Positions 55,901-64,000 of a DNA stretch of 64,000 bases are shown in pieces. A program made the position numbers and the translations under genes. Below the pieces are notes generated by a model. It did not search any database, was not told the DNA's origin, and was given only the letters and a program-made list of their open reading frames with translations. Numbering within the stretch: position 1 is the stretch's first letter; each line of letters starts with the position of its first letter. The DNA is taken from assembly GCA_000017645.1 (NCBI GenBank), contig CP000781.1:3087501-3151500 (forward strand), in the 5' to 3' direction. The stretch is from Xanthobacter autotrophicus Py2. Its GTDB lineage: Bacteria > Pseudomonadota > Alphaproteobacteria > Rhizobiales > Xanthobacteraceae.

Positions 55901-56896
55901 TTGCCAGCTTCCCGCCCCAAGATTCTGATCACCACCCGCCTGTTCGACGATGCCGCCACCCGCTTCCTGGAGGCCCAGGGCTTCGAGGTGGTGCCCTCCG
56001 GCCTGCCCGGCGACGCGCTTGATTCCAACATTCCGGACGCCGATCTCAACGCCCTGCTGGAGGGTGCGGCCGGCTGGATCGTCGGCCAGCGGGCGGTGAC
56101 CCGGGACGTGCTGGCCGCCCACCCGCAGCTGAAGGTGATCGCCCGGCGGGGTGTCGGCTATGACCGGGTGGACGTGGATGCGGCGCGAGATCTCGGCCGG
56201 GTGGTGACCATCGCTGCCGGGGCCAACGATCCGGCGGTGGCGGACCACACCATCGCCCTCATGCTCGCGGTGCTGCGCCGCCTGAAGGCAAGCCAGGCCG
56301 CCATCGCGCGGGGCGACTGGCGGGTGCTGGTCGGCGCCGACCTCACCGGCAAGACGGTGGGCCTCATCGGCTTCGGCCGCATCGGCCGGCAGGTGGCGCG
56401 CCGCCTGTCGGGCTTCGATGTGACCGTGCTGGTCACCTCGCGCACGCCGGATCCCGAGGCGGCGGGCGTCACCTTCGTGGCGCTGGACGAACTGATCGCG
56501 CGCAGCGACGTGGTGAGCCTGCACGCCCCGCTGGTTCCGGAGACTCGCCACGTCATCAATGCGGCGACGCTGAAGGCCATGAAGCGTAGCGCGGTGGTGG
56601 TGAATACCTCGCGCGGCGGCCTCATCGACGACGCGACTCTTCTTGCCGCGCTGGAGGCCGGCGAGATCGCGGGCGCCGGCCTCGACGTGTTCGAGGCGGA
56701 GGCGGATGAAGCCCTGCACCCCCTCGCAGAGGCCCTGGCCGCGCGAGAGAACGTGGTGGCCACTGCCCATGCGGCTGGATCGAGCGAGGAGGCGCTGGCC
56801 CGCGGCAACCTCATTTCCGCGCAATGCGTGGCGGCGGCGCTTGCCGGTGCGCCTTTCCCGCCCGGCTGCCTGATCGCCGACGGGCGCGTGAAGTAG
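55901..56896 (+). CDS. D-2-hydroxyacid dehydrogenase (SerA/phosphoglycerate-dehydrogenase-like)
   Basis: The protein (331 residues from the chosen TTG) has the family's split fold. The substrate Arg lies in ARRGVGYDRVD, the NAD fold is TVGLIGFGRIGRQVARRL (about 145-162), the catalytic Glu lies in GAGLDVFEAE and the His in ATAHAAGSSEEA. The ACT domain of biosynthetic SerA is absent, so it more likely reduces a catabolic 2-keto acid. TTG at 55901 has GAAAGG upstream and puts the protein start at PKILITTRLFDD, as in relatives; the frame extends to an ATG at 55817 with an unlikely N-terminus. Confidence 0.85.
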   Translation: MPASRPKILITTRLFDDAATRFLEAQGFEVVPSGLPGDALDSNIPDADLNALLEGAAGWIVGQRAVTRDVLAAHPQLKVIARRGVGYDRVDVDAARDLGRVVTIAAGANDPAVADHTIALMLAVLRRLKASQAAIARGDWRVLVGADLTGKTVGLIGFGRIGRQVARRLSGFDVTVLVTSRTPDPEAAGVTFVALDELIARSDVVSLHAPLVPETRHVINAATLKAMKRSAVVVNTSRGGLIDDATLLAALEAGEIAGAGLDVFEAEADEALHPLAEALAARENVVATAHAAGSSEEALARGNLISAQCVAAALAGAPFPPGCLIADGRVK

Positions 56897-57065
56897 TTCG
56901 TTTACCCTATTGAAAACAAAACGATCCTCCCCGCTCAGGCGTCTGCGCCCGAGCAGGGAGGGTCCTGGAGCCGGAGGCTGGGACGAGCTTGAGTCTCCGC
57001 CTCAACAATCGACAATAATTAACTGAATCTTAATCATTTATCCTCGCCGCCGCGGGGCGCGGGCC

Positions 57066-57368
57066 TCAGCCGCCGCTGATGGCGGTGAGGATGAAGACAT
57101 CCGCCCCGGGCGCGAGCGGGGTGTCGAGCCGCGCCCTGCGGCCGTCCACGAACACGTTGATGTGCCGGCGGATGGCCGGGCGCTCGTCGCAGAGCCGGCT
57201 GCGCATGCCGGGCCAGCGTGCGTCCAACGCATCCATCAGCTGCCGGACATCGCTGGCCGCTACCTCCGCCAGCGTCTCGCCATCCGGGAACAGCCGCACC
57301 AGATGGGCCGGCAGCCGCACCCGCACGGGGGCGCGGGCCGGTGCTTGCGGATCGGCGGGCATGGTCAT
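57066..57368 (-). CDS. MoaD/ThiS-family ubiquitin-like sulfur carrier
   Basis: The 100-residue protein has a beta-grasp core (VRVRLPAHLVRLF, then LMDALDARWPG, HINVFVDGRRARLDTPLAPGADVFILTAI) and ends in the diglycine ISGG that is thiocarboxylated or conjugated in this family. No molybdopterin or thiamine gene is adjacent. Instead its ATG overlaps the stop of an Asp-box protein (ATGA), so the two are translated together. The pairing suggests a dedicated partner rather than general cofactor synthesis. Confidence 0.88.
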   Translation of the reverse strand: MTMPADPQAPARAPVRVRLPAHLVRLFPDGETLAEVAASDVRQLMDALDARWPGMRSRLCDERPAIRRHINVFVDGRRARLDTPLAPGADVFILTAISGG

Positions 57369-58450
57369 GCCTCCACGACGAGGGTCTCCACCGAGGAGAT
57401 CGCTGGCAGGTGCTCGGCGATGCGGCTCCAGCTCTCGCCTTCGTCCGCGCTTACATACAGCTCGCCCGAGCCGGTGCCGAAATAGACGCCGGCCGGCTCC
57501 AGCGTATCGGTGGCCATGGCCTGGCGCAGCACGTTGAAAAAGGCGTTCTGCTGCGGCAGGCCCGCGCGCAGGGCAGTCCAGCTCGTGCCGCCGTCGCGGG
57601 TGCGCCAGACGGCGGCCTTGGCGTCGGGCATGAAGCGGCCCGCGGTGTCGCCGTTCAGCGGTACCAGAAAGAGCGTATCCGGGTCGCTGGGATGGACGGC
57701 GGCGGGAAAGCCGAAGCTGGAGGGCAGGCCCTGCTCGATGCTGGTCCAGCTCGTCCCGCCATCATCGGAGCGGTACATGCCGCAATGATTCTGCTGGTAG
57801 AGCCGATGCCGCATGCCCGGCGCCTTCACCACGCAATGCACGCACTGGCCGTGCTCGGGATAATTCTGGCCTTCGGGCAGGAAGTCGGCGCGGGTGCCGC
57901 GGTTGCGCGCGCTCCAGGTCTTGCCGCCATCGGCGCTGTGGAACACGCCGGCGGCGGAGATGCCCACCCATACCCCCTCCGGATCTTCAGGGTCCAGAAC
58001 GAGCGAATGCAGAATCAGCCCGGCCCCGCCCGGATTCCATTCGGCGCGGGAGGGGTGCTGCTGGAGCCCGTCCAGGTGGGTGAAGCTTTCCCCGCCATCG
58101 TCGGAGCGGAACAGGCCGGCCGGCTCCACCCCGGCATAGAGCGTGCCGCCGGATCCGGGGGCGAGGCTCCACACGGTCTTCACCGGTGTCTCGCCCTCGG
58201 CATAGGCAAGGCCCCGGCTGGAATGGCGCCAGGAGGCGCCGAGATCGTCCGATTGCCACACGGCGGCGCCGAACCATTCGTTGCCGCCGCCCGCATAGAT
58301 CTGTCCCGTGGCCGGATCGCCGACCACATGGTTCGTGGGCCAGGTGTCGCAATAGGGGCCGCGCAGGGTCCATGCGCTGCGGCCCCCATCGCTTTCTAGG
58401 ATGAAGGCCCCCTTCCTGGTTCCCACCAGCACCAGCACAGTTTGCGCCAT
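57365..58450 (-). CDS. Asp-box (BNR) beta-propeller protein coupled to a MoaD-like protein
   Basis: The 361-residue protein carries six S-x-D-x-G-x-(S/T)-W Asp boxes (QSDDLGASW, RSDDGGESF, HSADGGKTW, RSDDGGTSW, RTRDGGTSW, VSADEGESW), spaced as blades of a sialidase-like beta-propeller. There is no signal peptide. It lacks the sialidase Arg-triad context, so a hydrolase activity is not supported. A conserved HCVVKAPGMRHRLYQQNHCGMYRS stretch holds two Cys and three His that could bind a metal. GGGAGGAG precedes the ATG at 58450. It is the first gene of a two-gene operon with the sulfur-carrier-like protein. Confidence 0.85.
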   Translation of the reverse strand: MAQTVLVLVGTRKGAFILESDGGRSAWTLRGPYCDTWPTNHVVGDPATGQIYAGGGNEWFGAAVWQSDDLGASWRHSSRGLAYAEGETPVKTVWSLAPGSGGTLYAGVEPAGLFRSDDGGESFTHLDGLQQHPSRAEWNPGGAGLILHSLVLDPEDPEGVWVGISAAGVFHSADGGKTWSARNRGTRADFLPEGQNYPEHGQCVHCVVKAPGMRHRLYQQNHCGMYRSDDGGTSWTSIEQGLPSSFGFPAAVHPSDPDTLFLVPLNGDTAGRFMPDAKAAVWRTRDGGTSWTALRAGLPQQNAFFNVLRQAMATDTLEPAGVYFGTGSGELYVSADEGESWSRIAEHLPAISSVETLVVEA

Positions 58451-58604
58451 TTGCTCCTCCCTCGCACCCGCGGCCCCGACCGCTCTCCTCCTGAGGACGC
58501 AAGCGCCGCGTGCCCTCCGACAGGCACGCCGGAATTTTCCATCGGGCGTTTTTATCAACCCTTGGAATTCGATGGCTGATGATTTATGATATTCATCAGT
58601 TCTG

Positions 58605-59231
58605 ATGGAGATGGCCTTGAACATCCGGGTGAAGGAGACGGCGGACGAGACCCGCGAGCGCATCGCGCGGACGGCGGAGGAACTGTTCCGCCGCATGGGT
58701 TTCGCCAAGACGGCGGTGGCGGACATCGCCGCCGAGCTCGGCATGTCGGCCGCCAACGTCTATCGCTTCTTCCCGTCCAAGACCGCTATCGTCGCCACCA
58801 TCTGCACCCGCACCCTGCTTGAGAACGAGGCCCAGATCGCCGCCGTGCTCGCGGGGGAGGGGACCCCGCAGGAGCGCATCATCGAGGGCTATGTGACCAT
58901 CCTGCGCTACCACAAGGAGAATTTCCTTGAGGAGCGCCGTGTGCACGACATGGTGCTGGTGGCCATGGAGAACAATTGGGATGCCATCGAGGCGCACAAG
59001 GCGCGCATTGGCGGCATGGTCGCCAAGGTGCTGGCCGAGGGCATCGAGAGCGGTGTTTTCGTGCCCCACAATCCGGCGATGGTGAGCCAGATCATTCTCG
59101 GCGCCTGCGTGCGCTATTGCCACCCGGTGCTGGTGGTCCAGCATATCGACGAGGATCTGGAGGCCGGCTTGCGGGCCAGCCTCCGCTTTATTCTGCGGAG
59201 CATCGAGGTGGAGCGGACCCCACTCCCCTGA
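58605..59231 (+). CDS. TetR-family transcriptional regulator
   Basis: The 208-residue protein has an N-terminal TetR helix-turn-helix (about 15-62: RERIARTAEELFRRMGF, VADIAAELGMSAANVYRFFPSK) and a C-terminal ligand/dimer domain. It lies 97 bp upstream of the RND adaptor and permease on the same strand and is the natural repressor of that pump. The AT-richer upstream gap towards the Asp-box gene probably holds its promoter. Confidence 0.9.
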   Translation: MEMALNIRVKETADETRERIARTAEELFRRMGFAKTAVADIAAELGMSAANVYRFFPSKTAIVATICTRTLLENEAQIAAVLAGEGTPQERIIEGYVTILRYHKENFLEERRVHDMVLVAMENNWDAIEAHKARIGGMVAKVLAEGIESGVFVPHNPAMVSQIILGACVRYCHPVLVVQHIDEDLEAGLRASLRFILRSIEVERTPLP

Positions 59232-59328
59232 ATGGGGGTGATCCGCGCGCCTTCGTGCGCCTTAAAAGTGATGAAAGATGAATTTCGTCAGCGTTGAGCT
59301 GTTACTCGACATTTGACAGGACCGTGCC

Positions 59329-60519
59329 ATGCCCGTCGCTGCCCCCGACTCCCGTCTGCCTTCCGGTTCGCCGCGCCTTTTGCGCGCAGGCCTTCTCGCC
59401 TCTTCCCTCGCCGCCGTCTCCGTCCTTCTGGCTGCCTGCGGAGAGTCCGCCCCGGCCCAGACCGAGGCGGATGCGCCTCAGGTGGTGGCCCGGCCGGTGC
59501 AGGTTACCACCGTGGCCTTCAAGCCGCGCGAGACCGAGAAGACCTTCGTCGGCGTGGTCCGGGCGCGGCGGGAGATCGACCTCGCCTTCCGCGTGGGCGG
59601 CAAGATGGTGCAGCGGAAGGTGGAGGTGGGCGACCTCGTGGCGCCGGGCGACGTGGTGGCCCGCATGGATCCCGAAGACCTGCGGCTCGAACTGGAAAGC
59701 GCGCGCGCCGAGCTTGCCGCTGCCACCGCCAACCTCAACCAGACCTCCGCCGAGGACGGCCGCACCCGCTCGCTCACGGCAAAGGGCTATTCCTCGGCCG
59801 CCGACCTCGACCGCAAGTCCCTCGCCAAGGAAGAGGCAGTGGGGCGCATAGAGCGGGCCAAGCGATCGCTGGAGCTGGCCGAGAACCGGCTCTCCTACGC
59901 CGAACTGGTAGCCGATGCCGCCGGCATGGTGGTGGCCACCGCCGCCGAGCCGGGACAGGTGGTGTCCTCCGGCCAGACCATCGTCCGCGTGGCGCGGCTC
60001 GATGAGAAGGAGGCCGTGGTCTCCCTGCCCGAGACGGCGCTGGCCGATGCCCGCGCTGCCGACGCCTTCGTGACCCTGTGGGCGGAGCCCGGCCGGCGCA
60101 TTCCCGCCCACCTGCGCGAGCTTTCGCCCCAGGCCGATGCCACCTCGCGCACCTATCCCGCCCGCTTCACCCTCGAAGGGGCAGACGCCAGCGTCGCCCT
60201 TGGCATGACCGCCACCGTCACCCTGCGCCCCAAGGACCAGCAGGCGGTGGCGCGGCTGCCGCTCTCCGCCGTCATCGATCGGGGCCATGGCCCGCAGGTG
60301 TTCGTGGTGGACGGGGCGAGCCACACCCTGGCCGCACGGCCGGTCACCATCGCCGCCTATACGGAGGACCAGGTGCTGGTGGCCGCCGGCGTCGCGCCCG
60401 GAGATGAGGTGGTGACGCTGGGCGTGCAGACGCTGCTGCCGGGCCAGAAGGTGCGCACCGCCAAGCTCCCCGGCTCCACCGACATGGCCGCCGCCGGCCT
60501 CAAGGAGATCCGGCCGTGA
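59329..60519 (+). CDS. RND efflux periplasmic adaptor lipoprotein
   Basis: This membrane-fusion subunit links the inner-membrane pump to an outer-membrane channel. The 396-residue protein has a lipoprotein signal (lipobox LAAC, Cys about 37), a barrel-sandwich hybrid domain (AFRVGGKMVQRKVEVGDLV, then GMVVATAAEPGQVVSSGQTIVRVA), a helical hairpin between, and a C-terminal beta domain. Its stop overlaps the GTG of the permease (GTGA). The outer-membrane channel is not encoded here. Confidence 0.93.
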   Translation: MPVAAPDSRLPSGSPRLLRAGLLASSLAAVSVLLAACGESAPAQTEADAPQVVARPVQVTTVAFKPRETEKTFVGVVRARREIDLAFRVGGKMVQRKVEVGDLVAPGDVVARMDPEDLRLELESARAELAAATANLNQTSAEDGRTRSLTAKGYSSAADLDRKSLAKEEAVGRIERAKRSLELAENRLSYAELVADAAGMVVATAAEPGQVVSSGQTIVRVARLDEKEAVVSLPETALADARAADAFVTLWAEPGRRIPAHLRELSPQADATSRTYPARFTLEGADASVALGMTATVTLRPKDQQAVARLPLSAVIDRGHGPQVFVVDGASHTLAARPVTIAAYTEDQVLVAAGVAPGDEVVTLGVQTLLPGQKVRTAKLPGSTDMAAAGLKEIRP

Positions 60520-63500
60520 GCGCTGCTGACAAGCCCCCCGCCACTCAGCCTTCCGCCCACCAGCCTCCCGGGAGCGCGCCGGATGACGCCGGCTCCGGCT
60601 TCAACCTGTCGCGCTGGGCCATCACCCACCGCGCTTTGACCCTGTTCGCCATCCTGCTGCTGGCGGCGGCGGGTGCCTATTCCTACCTCAACCTCGGCCG
60701 GGCCGAGGATCCCTCCTTCACCATCAAGGTCATGGTGGTGCAGGCGGCGTGGCCGGGAGCCACCGCCTCTGAAATGCAAGCCCAGGTGGCCGACCCCATC
60801 GAGAAGAAACTGCAATCCCTGCCGCACCTCGACCGGGTGGAGAGCTATTCCCGCCCCGGCGTCTCCTTCGTGCAGATCTTCCTGGCGGATTCCACCCCGG
60901 CTCGGGAGGTGAAGGACCTCTGGTACCAGGTGCGCAAGAAAGTCGCCGACATGCGCGGCGACCTGCCGGCGGGCGTTATCGGTCCCGGCTTCGACGACGA
61001 ATATGGCGATGTCTATTCCGCTCTCTACATGCTGAGCGGGGAGGGCGCCGCCCCGGCCGAACTGAAGCGGCAGGCCGAGATCATCCGCCAGCGCCTGCTG
61101 CGGGTGAAGGATGTGGAGAAGGTCGACCTCATCGGCGAGCGGCCCGAGCGCATCTATATCGAATTCTCCCACGCCCGCCTCGCCAACCTGGGCGTCACTC
61201 CGGCGCAGGTGTTCGACAGCGTCGCCCGGCAGAATGCTGTGGTGGCGGGTGGCGCGGTGGATACCCGCTCCGACCGCATCAACCTGCGCCTCACCGGCGC
61301 CTTCAGCGGCGTGGAGGCGATCGCCGAGGTCCCGGTGGCGGTGAACGGGTCGCTGGTGCGCCTCGGCGACATCGCAACCGTCAAGCGCGGCTACGAAGAT
61401 CCGCCCTCGTTCCTGGTGCGCCAGCATGGCCGCCCGGCCATCGGCATCGGCGTGTCCATGGCGGCGGGCACCAACATCCTCACCCTCGGCACCGAGCTGA
61501 AGGCGGCCATGGCGGAAGCCACCGCCGAGCTGCCCGTGGGCATCGACGTGACCCAGGTGGCCGACCAGCCCCACATCGTCGGCGAATCGGTGGGCGAGTT
61601 CCTGAAGACCTTCGTGGAAGCCCTCGTCATCGTGCTGGTGGTGAGCTTCCTGTCGCTAGGCTTCCGCACCGGCATCGTGGTGGCGCTGTCGGTGCCGCTG
61701 GTGCTGGCCATCGTGTTCCTGGTGATGTTCGCCGCCGGCATGGATCTGCACCGTATCACCCTGGGCGCGCTCATCATCGCGCTGGGCCTTCTGGTGGACG
61801 ATGCCATCATCGCGATCGAGATGATGGTGGTGAAGATGGAGGAGGGCTGGGACCGCATGCGCGCGGCCACCTTCGCCTGGACCTCCACCGCCTTCCCCAT
61901 GCTGACCGGCACGCTGGTGACCGCCGCCGGCTTCCTGCCCGTGGGCTTCGCCAAATCCTCCTCCGGCGAATATGCCGGCGGCATCTTCTGGGTGGTGGGA
62001 TTCGCTCTCATCGCCTCGTGGTTCGTGGCGGTGATCTTCACGCCCTATCTCGGCACGGTGCTTTTGCCCGACATGAAGAAGGGCGCCCACCACGAGATGC
62101 ACGACGGCCGCCTCTACCGTGCCTTCCGCCGGGTGCTGGAGGCGTGCCTGCGGCACCGCTTCCTGGTGATCGGAGCCACCGTGGCGATGTTCGCCGGCGC
62201 CATCGTCGCCTTTGGCCATGTGCAGCAGCAGTTCTTCCCCACCTCGACCCGGCCCGAGCTGTTCCTGGAGATGCGCCTGCCCGAGGGCACGTCCATCACC
62301 GTCACCGAGGCCACGGCGAAGAAGGCCGAAGCCCTGATCGGCGACGATGCCGACGTGGCGACGGCGACCACTTACGTGGGCCGCGGCGCGCCGCGCTTCT
62401 GGCTCGGCCTCAACCCGGTGCTGCCCAACCCGAATTTTGCGCAGATCGTCATCGTGGCGAAGGACATCGAGGCTCGCGAGCGGCTCAAGGCGCGGCTCGA
62501 CACCGCCATCGCCGACGGCGCGCTCTCGGAAGCGCGGGTGCGCGTCGACCGCTTCGTGTTCGGCCCGCCGGTCGGCTTCCCGGTGCAGTTTCGCGTGGTG
62601 GGCCCGGACCCCATCGCGGTGCGCGATATCGCCGAGAAGGTGCGCGTGGTGATGGCCGCGGACAAGGACATGATCGACCCGCACCTCAATTGGGGCGAGC
62701 AGGTCAAGTCCATCACCCTCGCCGTGGACCAGGACCGCGCCCGCGCCCTCGGCACCACCCCACGCGATCTTGCCGAGACCCTTCAGACCCTGCTTTCCGG
62801 CTACACCGTGACCCAGCACCGCGAGGGCAATCTGCTCATCGACGTGGTGGCCCGCGCCGTGCCCGAAGAGCGCCTGGACCTCGAACACCTCGCCGCCCTC
62901 ACGGTGACCACCCGCAACGGGCTTGCCGTGCCGCTGGGACAGGTGGCGCGCATCGCCTATGCCCATGAGGAGCCCATCCTCTGGCGGCGCGACCGTGACC
63001 TGGTGCTCACCGTGCGCGGCGACGTGCGGGACGGGGTGCAGCCGCCGGACGTGACCACCCGCATCCTGCCCAAGCTCGCCGCCATCAAGGCGGAGCTTGC
63101 GCCCGGCTATCGCATCGAGACCGGCGGCTCCATCGAGGAGAGCGCCAAGGCCAATGCGTCGCTGGCGGCGGTGTTTCCGGTGATGATCATCGTGATGCTG
63201 ACGCTGCTGATGATCCAGCTGCAGAGCTTCTCGCGCCTCGCGCTGGTGCTGGCCACGGCGCCGCTCGGCCTGATCGGCGCGGCGGGCGGGCTGCTCATCG
63301 CCCACAAGCCGTTCGGCTTCGTGGCGCTGCTGGGGCTGATCGCGCTGGCCGGCATGATCATGCGCAACACGGTGATCCTGGTGGACCAGATCGACCACGA
63401 CATCCGCGACGGCCACACCCCTCACCGCGCGATCGTGGATGCGACGGTCCGCCGGGCGCGGCCGGTGGTGCTCACCGCGCTGGCGGCGGTGCTGGGCATG

Positions 63501-63677
63501 ATCCCGCTGGCGGAGAGCGTGTTCTGGGGCCCCATGGCGGTGACCATCATGGGCGGCCTTCTGGTGGCAACCGTGCTCACCCTGCTGGTGGTGCCGGCGC
63601 TCTACGCCACCTGGTTCCGCGTGAAGGTCACGGACGACGAACCCGCGCCGGCGGCCATGCCGCAGCCAGCCGAATGA
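60516..63677 (+). CDS. RND efflux pump permease
   Basis: The 1053-residue proton-driven transporter has the standard twelve membrane segments with two large periplasmic loops. The proton-relay aspartates are in LGLLVDDAIIAIEMM (about 425-440). The HAE-1-type text GLIALAGMIMRNTVILVDQI lies near the C-terminus, with the terminal TLLVVPALYATWFRVK. The VDDAIIAIEMMVVKMEEG form places it in a subgroup distinct from AcrB (VDDAIVVVENVER). The substrate is not predictable. The start is GTG, coupled to the adaptor. Confidence 0.95.
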   Translation: MSAADKPPATQPSAHQPPGSAPDDAGSGFNLSRWAITHRALTLFAILLLAAAGAYSYLNLGRAEDPSFTIKVMVVQAAWPGATASEMQAQVADPIEKKLQSLPHLDRVESYSRPGVSFVQIFLADSTPAREVKDLWYQVRKKVADMRGDLPAGVIGPGFDDEYGDVYSALYMLSGEGAAPAELKRQAEIIRQRLLRVKDVEKVDLIGERPERIYIEFSHARLANLGVTPAQVFDSVARQNAVVAGGAVDTRSDRINLRLTGAFSGVEAIAEVPVAVNGSLVRLGDIATVKRGYEDPPSFLVRQHGRPAIGIGVSMAAGTNILTLGTELKAAMAEATAELPVGIDVTQVADQPHIVGESVGEFLKTFVEALVIVLVVSFLSLGFRTGIVVALSVPLVLAIVFLVMFAAGMDLHRITLGALIIALGLLVDDAIIAIEMMVVKMEEGWDRMRAATFAWTSTAFPMLTGTLVTAAGFLPVGFAKSSSGEYAGGIFWVVGFALIASWFVAVIFTPYLGTVLLPDMKKGAHHEMHDGRLYRAFRRVLEACLRHRFLVIGATVAMFAGAIVAFGHVQQQFFPTSTRPELFLEMRLPEGTSITVTEATAKKAEALIGDDADVATATTYVGRGAPRFWLGLNPVLPNPNFAQIVIVAKDIEARERLKARLDTAIADGALSEARVRVDRFVFGPPVGFPVQFRVVGPDPIAVRDIAEKVRVVMAADKDMIDPHLNWGEQVKSITLAVDQDRARALGTTPRDLAETLQTLLSGYTVTQHREGNLLIDVVARAVPEERLDLEHLAALTVTTRNGLAVPLGQVARIAYAHEEPILWRRDRDLVLTVRGDVRDGVQPPDVTTRILPKLAAIKAELAPGYRIETGGSIEESAKANASLAAVFPVMIIVMLTLLMIQLQSFSRLALVLATAPLGLIGAAGGLLIAHKPFGFVALLGLIALAGMIMRNTVILVDQIDHDIRDGHTPHRAIVDATVRRARPVVLTALAAVLGMIPLAESVFWGPMAVTIMGGLLVATVLTLLVVPALYATWFRVKVTDDEPAPAAMPQPAE

Positions 63678-63681
63678 ACTT

Positions 63682-63723
63682 TCCACCTGGCGCCGGATCC
63701 GGTCGGATCCGCCGCCAGGTGGA
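63682..63723 (+). terminator. Long hairpin after the RND permease
   Basis: TCCACCTGGCG-C-CGGATCC, loop GGTC and its complement form two 19-nt arms with one mismatch, 5 bp past the stop. Confidence 0.6.
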
Positions 63724-63854
63724 TCACGGTGTCCCGGCGCCCCCCGGGACAGTCCTCCCTGCCCGGTCGCGGCTACCGCCCCCCGCCGCAGCCGGGCGGG
63801 AGGACATCCTCAGCGCGGCTCCGCCCGGTGTCCGGGAGGAGGAATATCGCCGCC

Positions 63855-64000
63855 TCAGTTCTTCTCGCGCAGGGCGAGGCCGAACATCAGCGTGCCGACA
63901 CCGTTGACGATGAGGTCGACGCCAAGGAACAGGCCAAGGATGTAGAGCGAGTTCACCGGCCAGCGGGCGATGATGATGGCGCCCAGCAGCAGGGTGACGA
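63855..64000 (-). CDS. HdeD-family (DUF308) membrane protein, C-terminal fragment
   Basis: The visible 48 codons at the right edge end the gene. The hydrophobic sequence ILGLFLGVDLIVNGVGTLMFGLALREKN is the usual C-terminus of HdeD-like six-helix membrane proteins, linked to acid resistance in enterics. The upstream part lies outside the window. Confidence 0.75.
   Translation of the reverse strand, partial: VTLLLGAIIIARWPVNSLYILGLFLGVDLIVNGVGTLMFGLALREKN

Overview
The window is high-GC (about 70 %) DNA with a compact, operon-rich layout. Several families are typical of Hyphomicrobiales (Rhizobiales): a CpdR-type response regulator beside tRNA-Val and an N-formylglutamate amidohydrolase/hisN pair, an IalB-family protein, an Omp19/Inh lipoprotein, BluB, and small RNAs exposing anti-Shine-Dalgarno loops. 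The look is that of a Xanthobacter/Azorhizobium/Ancylobacter-like chromosome; the genus is inference. No insertion sequence, prophage, CRISPR array or rRNA was seen.

Region 1-15.8 kb is a siderophore locus. On the minus strand run a PvdE/SyrD-like exporter, an MbtH protein, a 3208-residue NRPS (fatty-acyl-AMP ligase-PCP-C-A-PCP-E-C-A-PCP) and a second NRPS that leaves the window at base 1; the last three overlap by 4 bp each. Divergently on the plus strand are an IucB/AlcB-type N-acyltransferase and an L-ornithine N5-hydroxylase. The logic is an N-acylated peptide with a D-configured first residue, then L-threonine (A-domain code DFWNIGMVH), with hydroxamates from acylated hydroxyornithine. 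Three exact TAAAT-N16-CGT boxes, sharing TAAATT-N15-CGTCTT, sit at the divergent promoters and ahead of mbtH. This implies an iron-starvation ECF sigma factor of the PvdS kind, which is not in the window.

Region 16-28.9 kb holds a membrane protein, an IalB-like secreted protein, a 1916-residue repeat-rich autotransporter with a divergent AraC-type regulator, a thiamine-diphosphate enzyme, a cNMP-binding/SpoIIE-type phosphatase and a small K+ channel. Region 29-36 kb has typA, an L-2-hydroxyglutarate-oxidase-like flavoprotein, and a tight four-gene unit: DUF971, an AprA-like flavoprotein, an AprB-like ferredoxin and a HEAT-repeat protein. It looks like an AprAB-type redox module without any sulfate-reduction genes nearby.

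Region 36-45 kb has a lone TRAP binding protein and a divergent IclR regulator with GGTCC dyads between them, an acyl-CoA synthetase, an SDR, glpD, glpK, bluB and an Inh-type lipoprotein. Region 45-50 kb has an SDR, an AraC/MGMT fusion, a 58-residue small protein, hemH, a periplasmic four-EF-hand protein with exactly the loop spacing of lanmodulin, tRNA-Val and cpdR. Region 50-57 kb has N-formylglutamate amidohydrolase, a pair of minus-strand small RNAs, hisN, a lysophospholipase-like hydrolase, a PepSY-like exported protein, an Hsp20 gene behind a sigma-32 promoter, and a 2-hydroxyacid dehydrogenase. Region 57-64 kb has a translationally coupled MoaD-like/Asp-box protein pair, a TetR regulator with an RND efflux pair, and the end of an HdeD-like protein.
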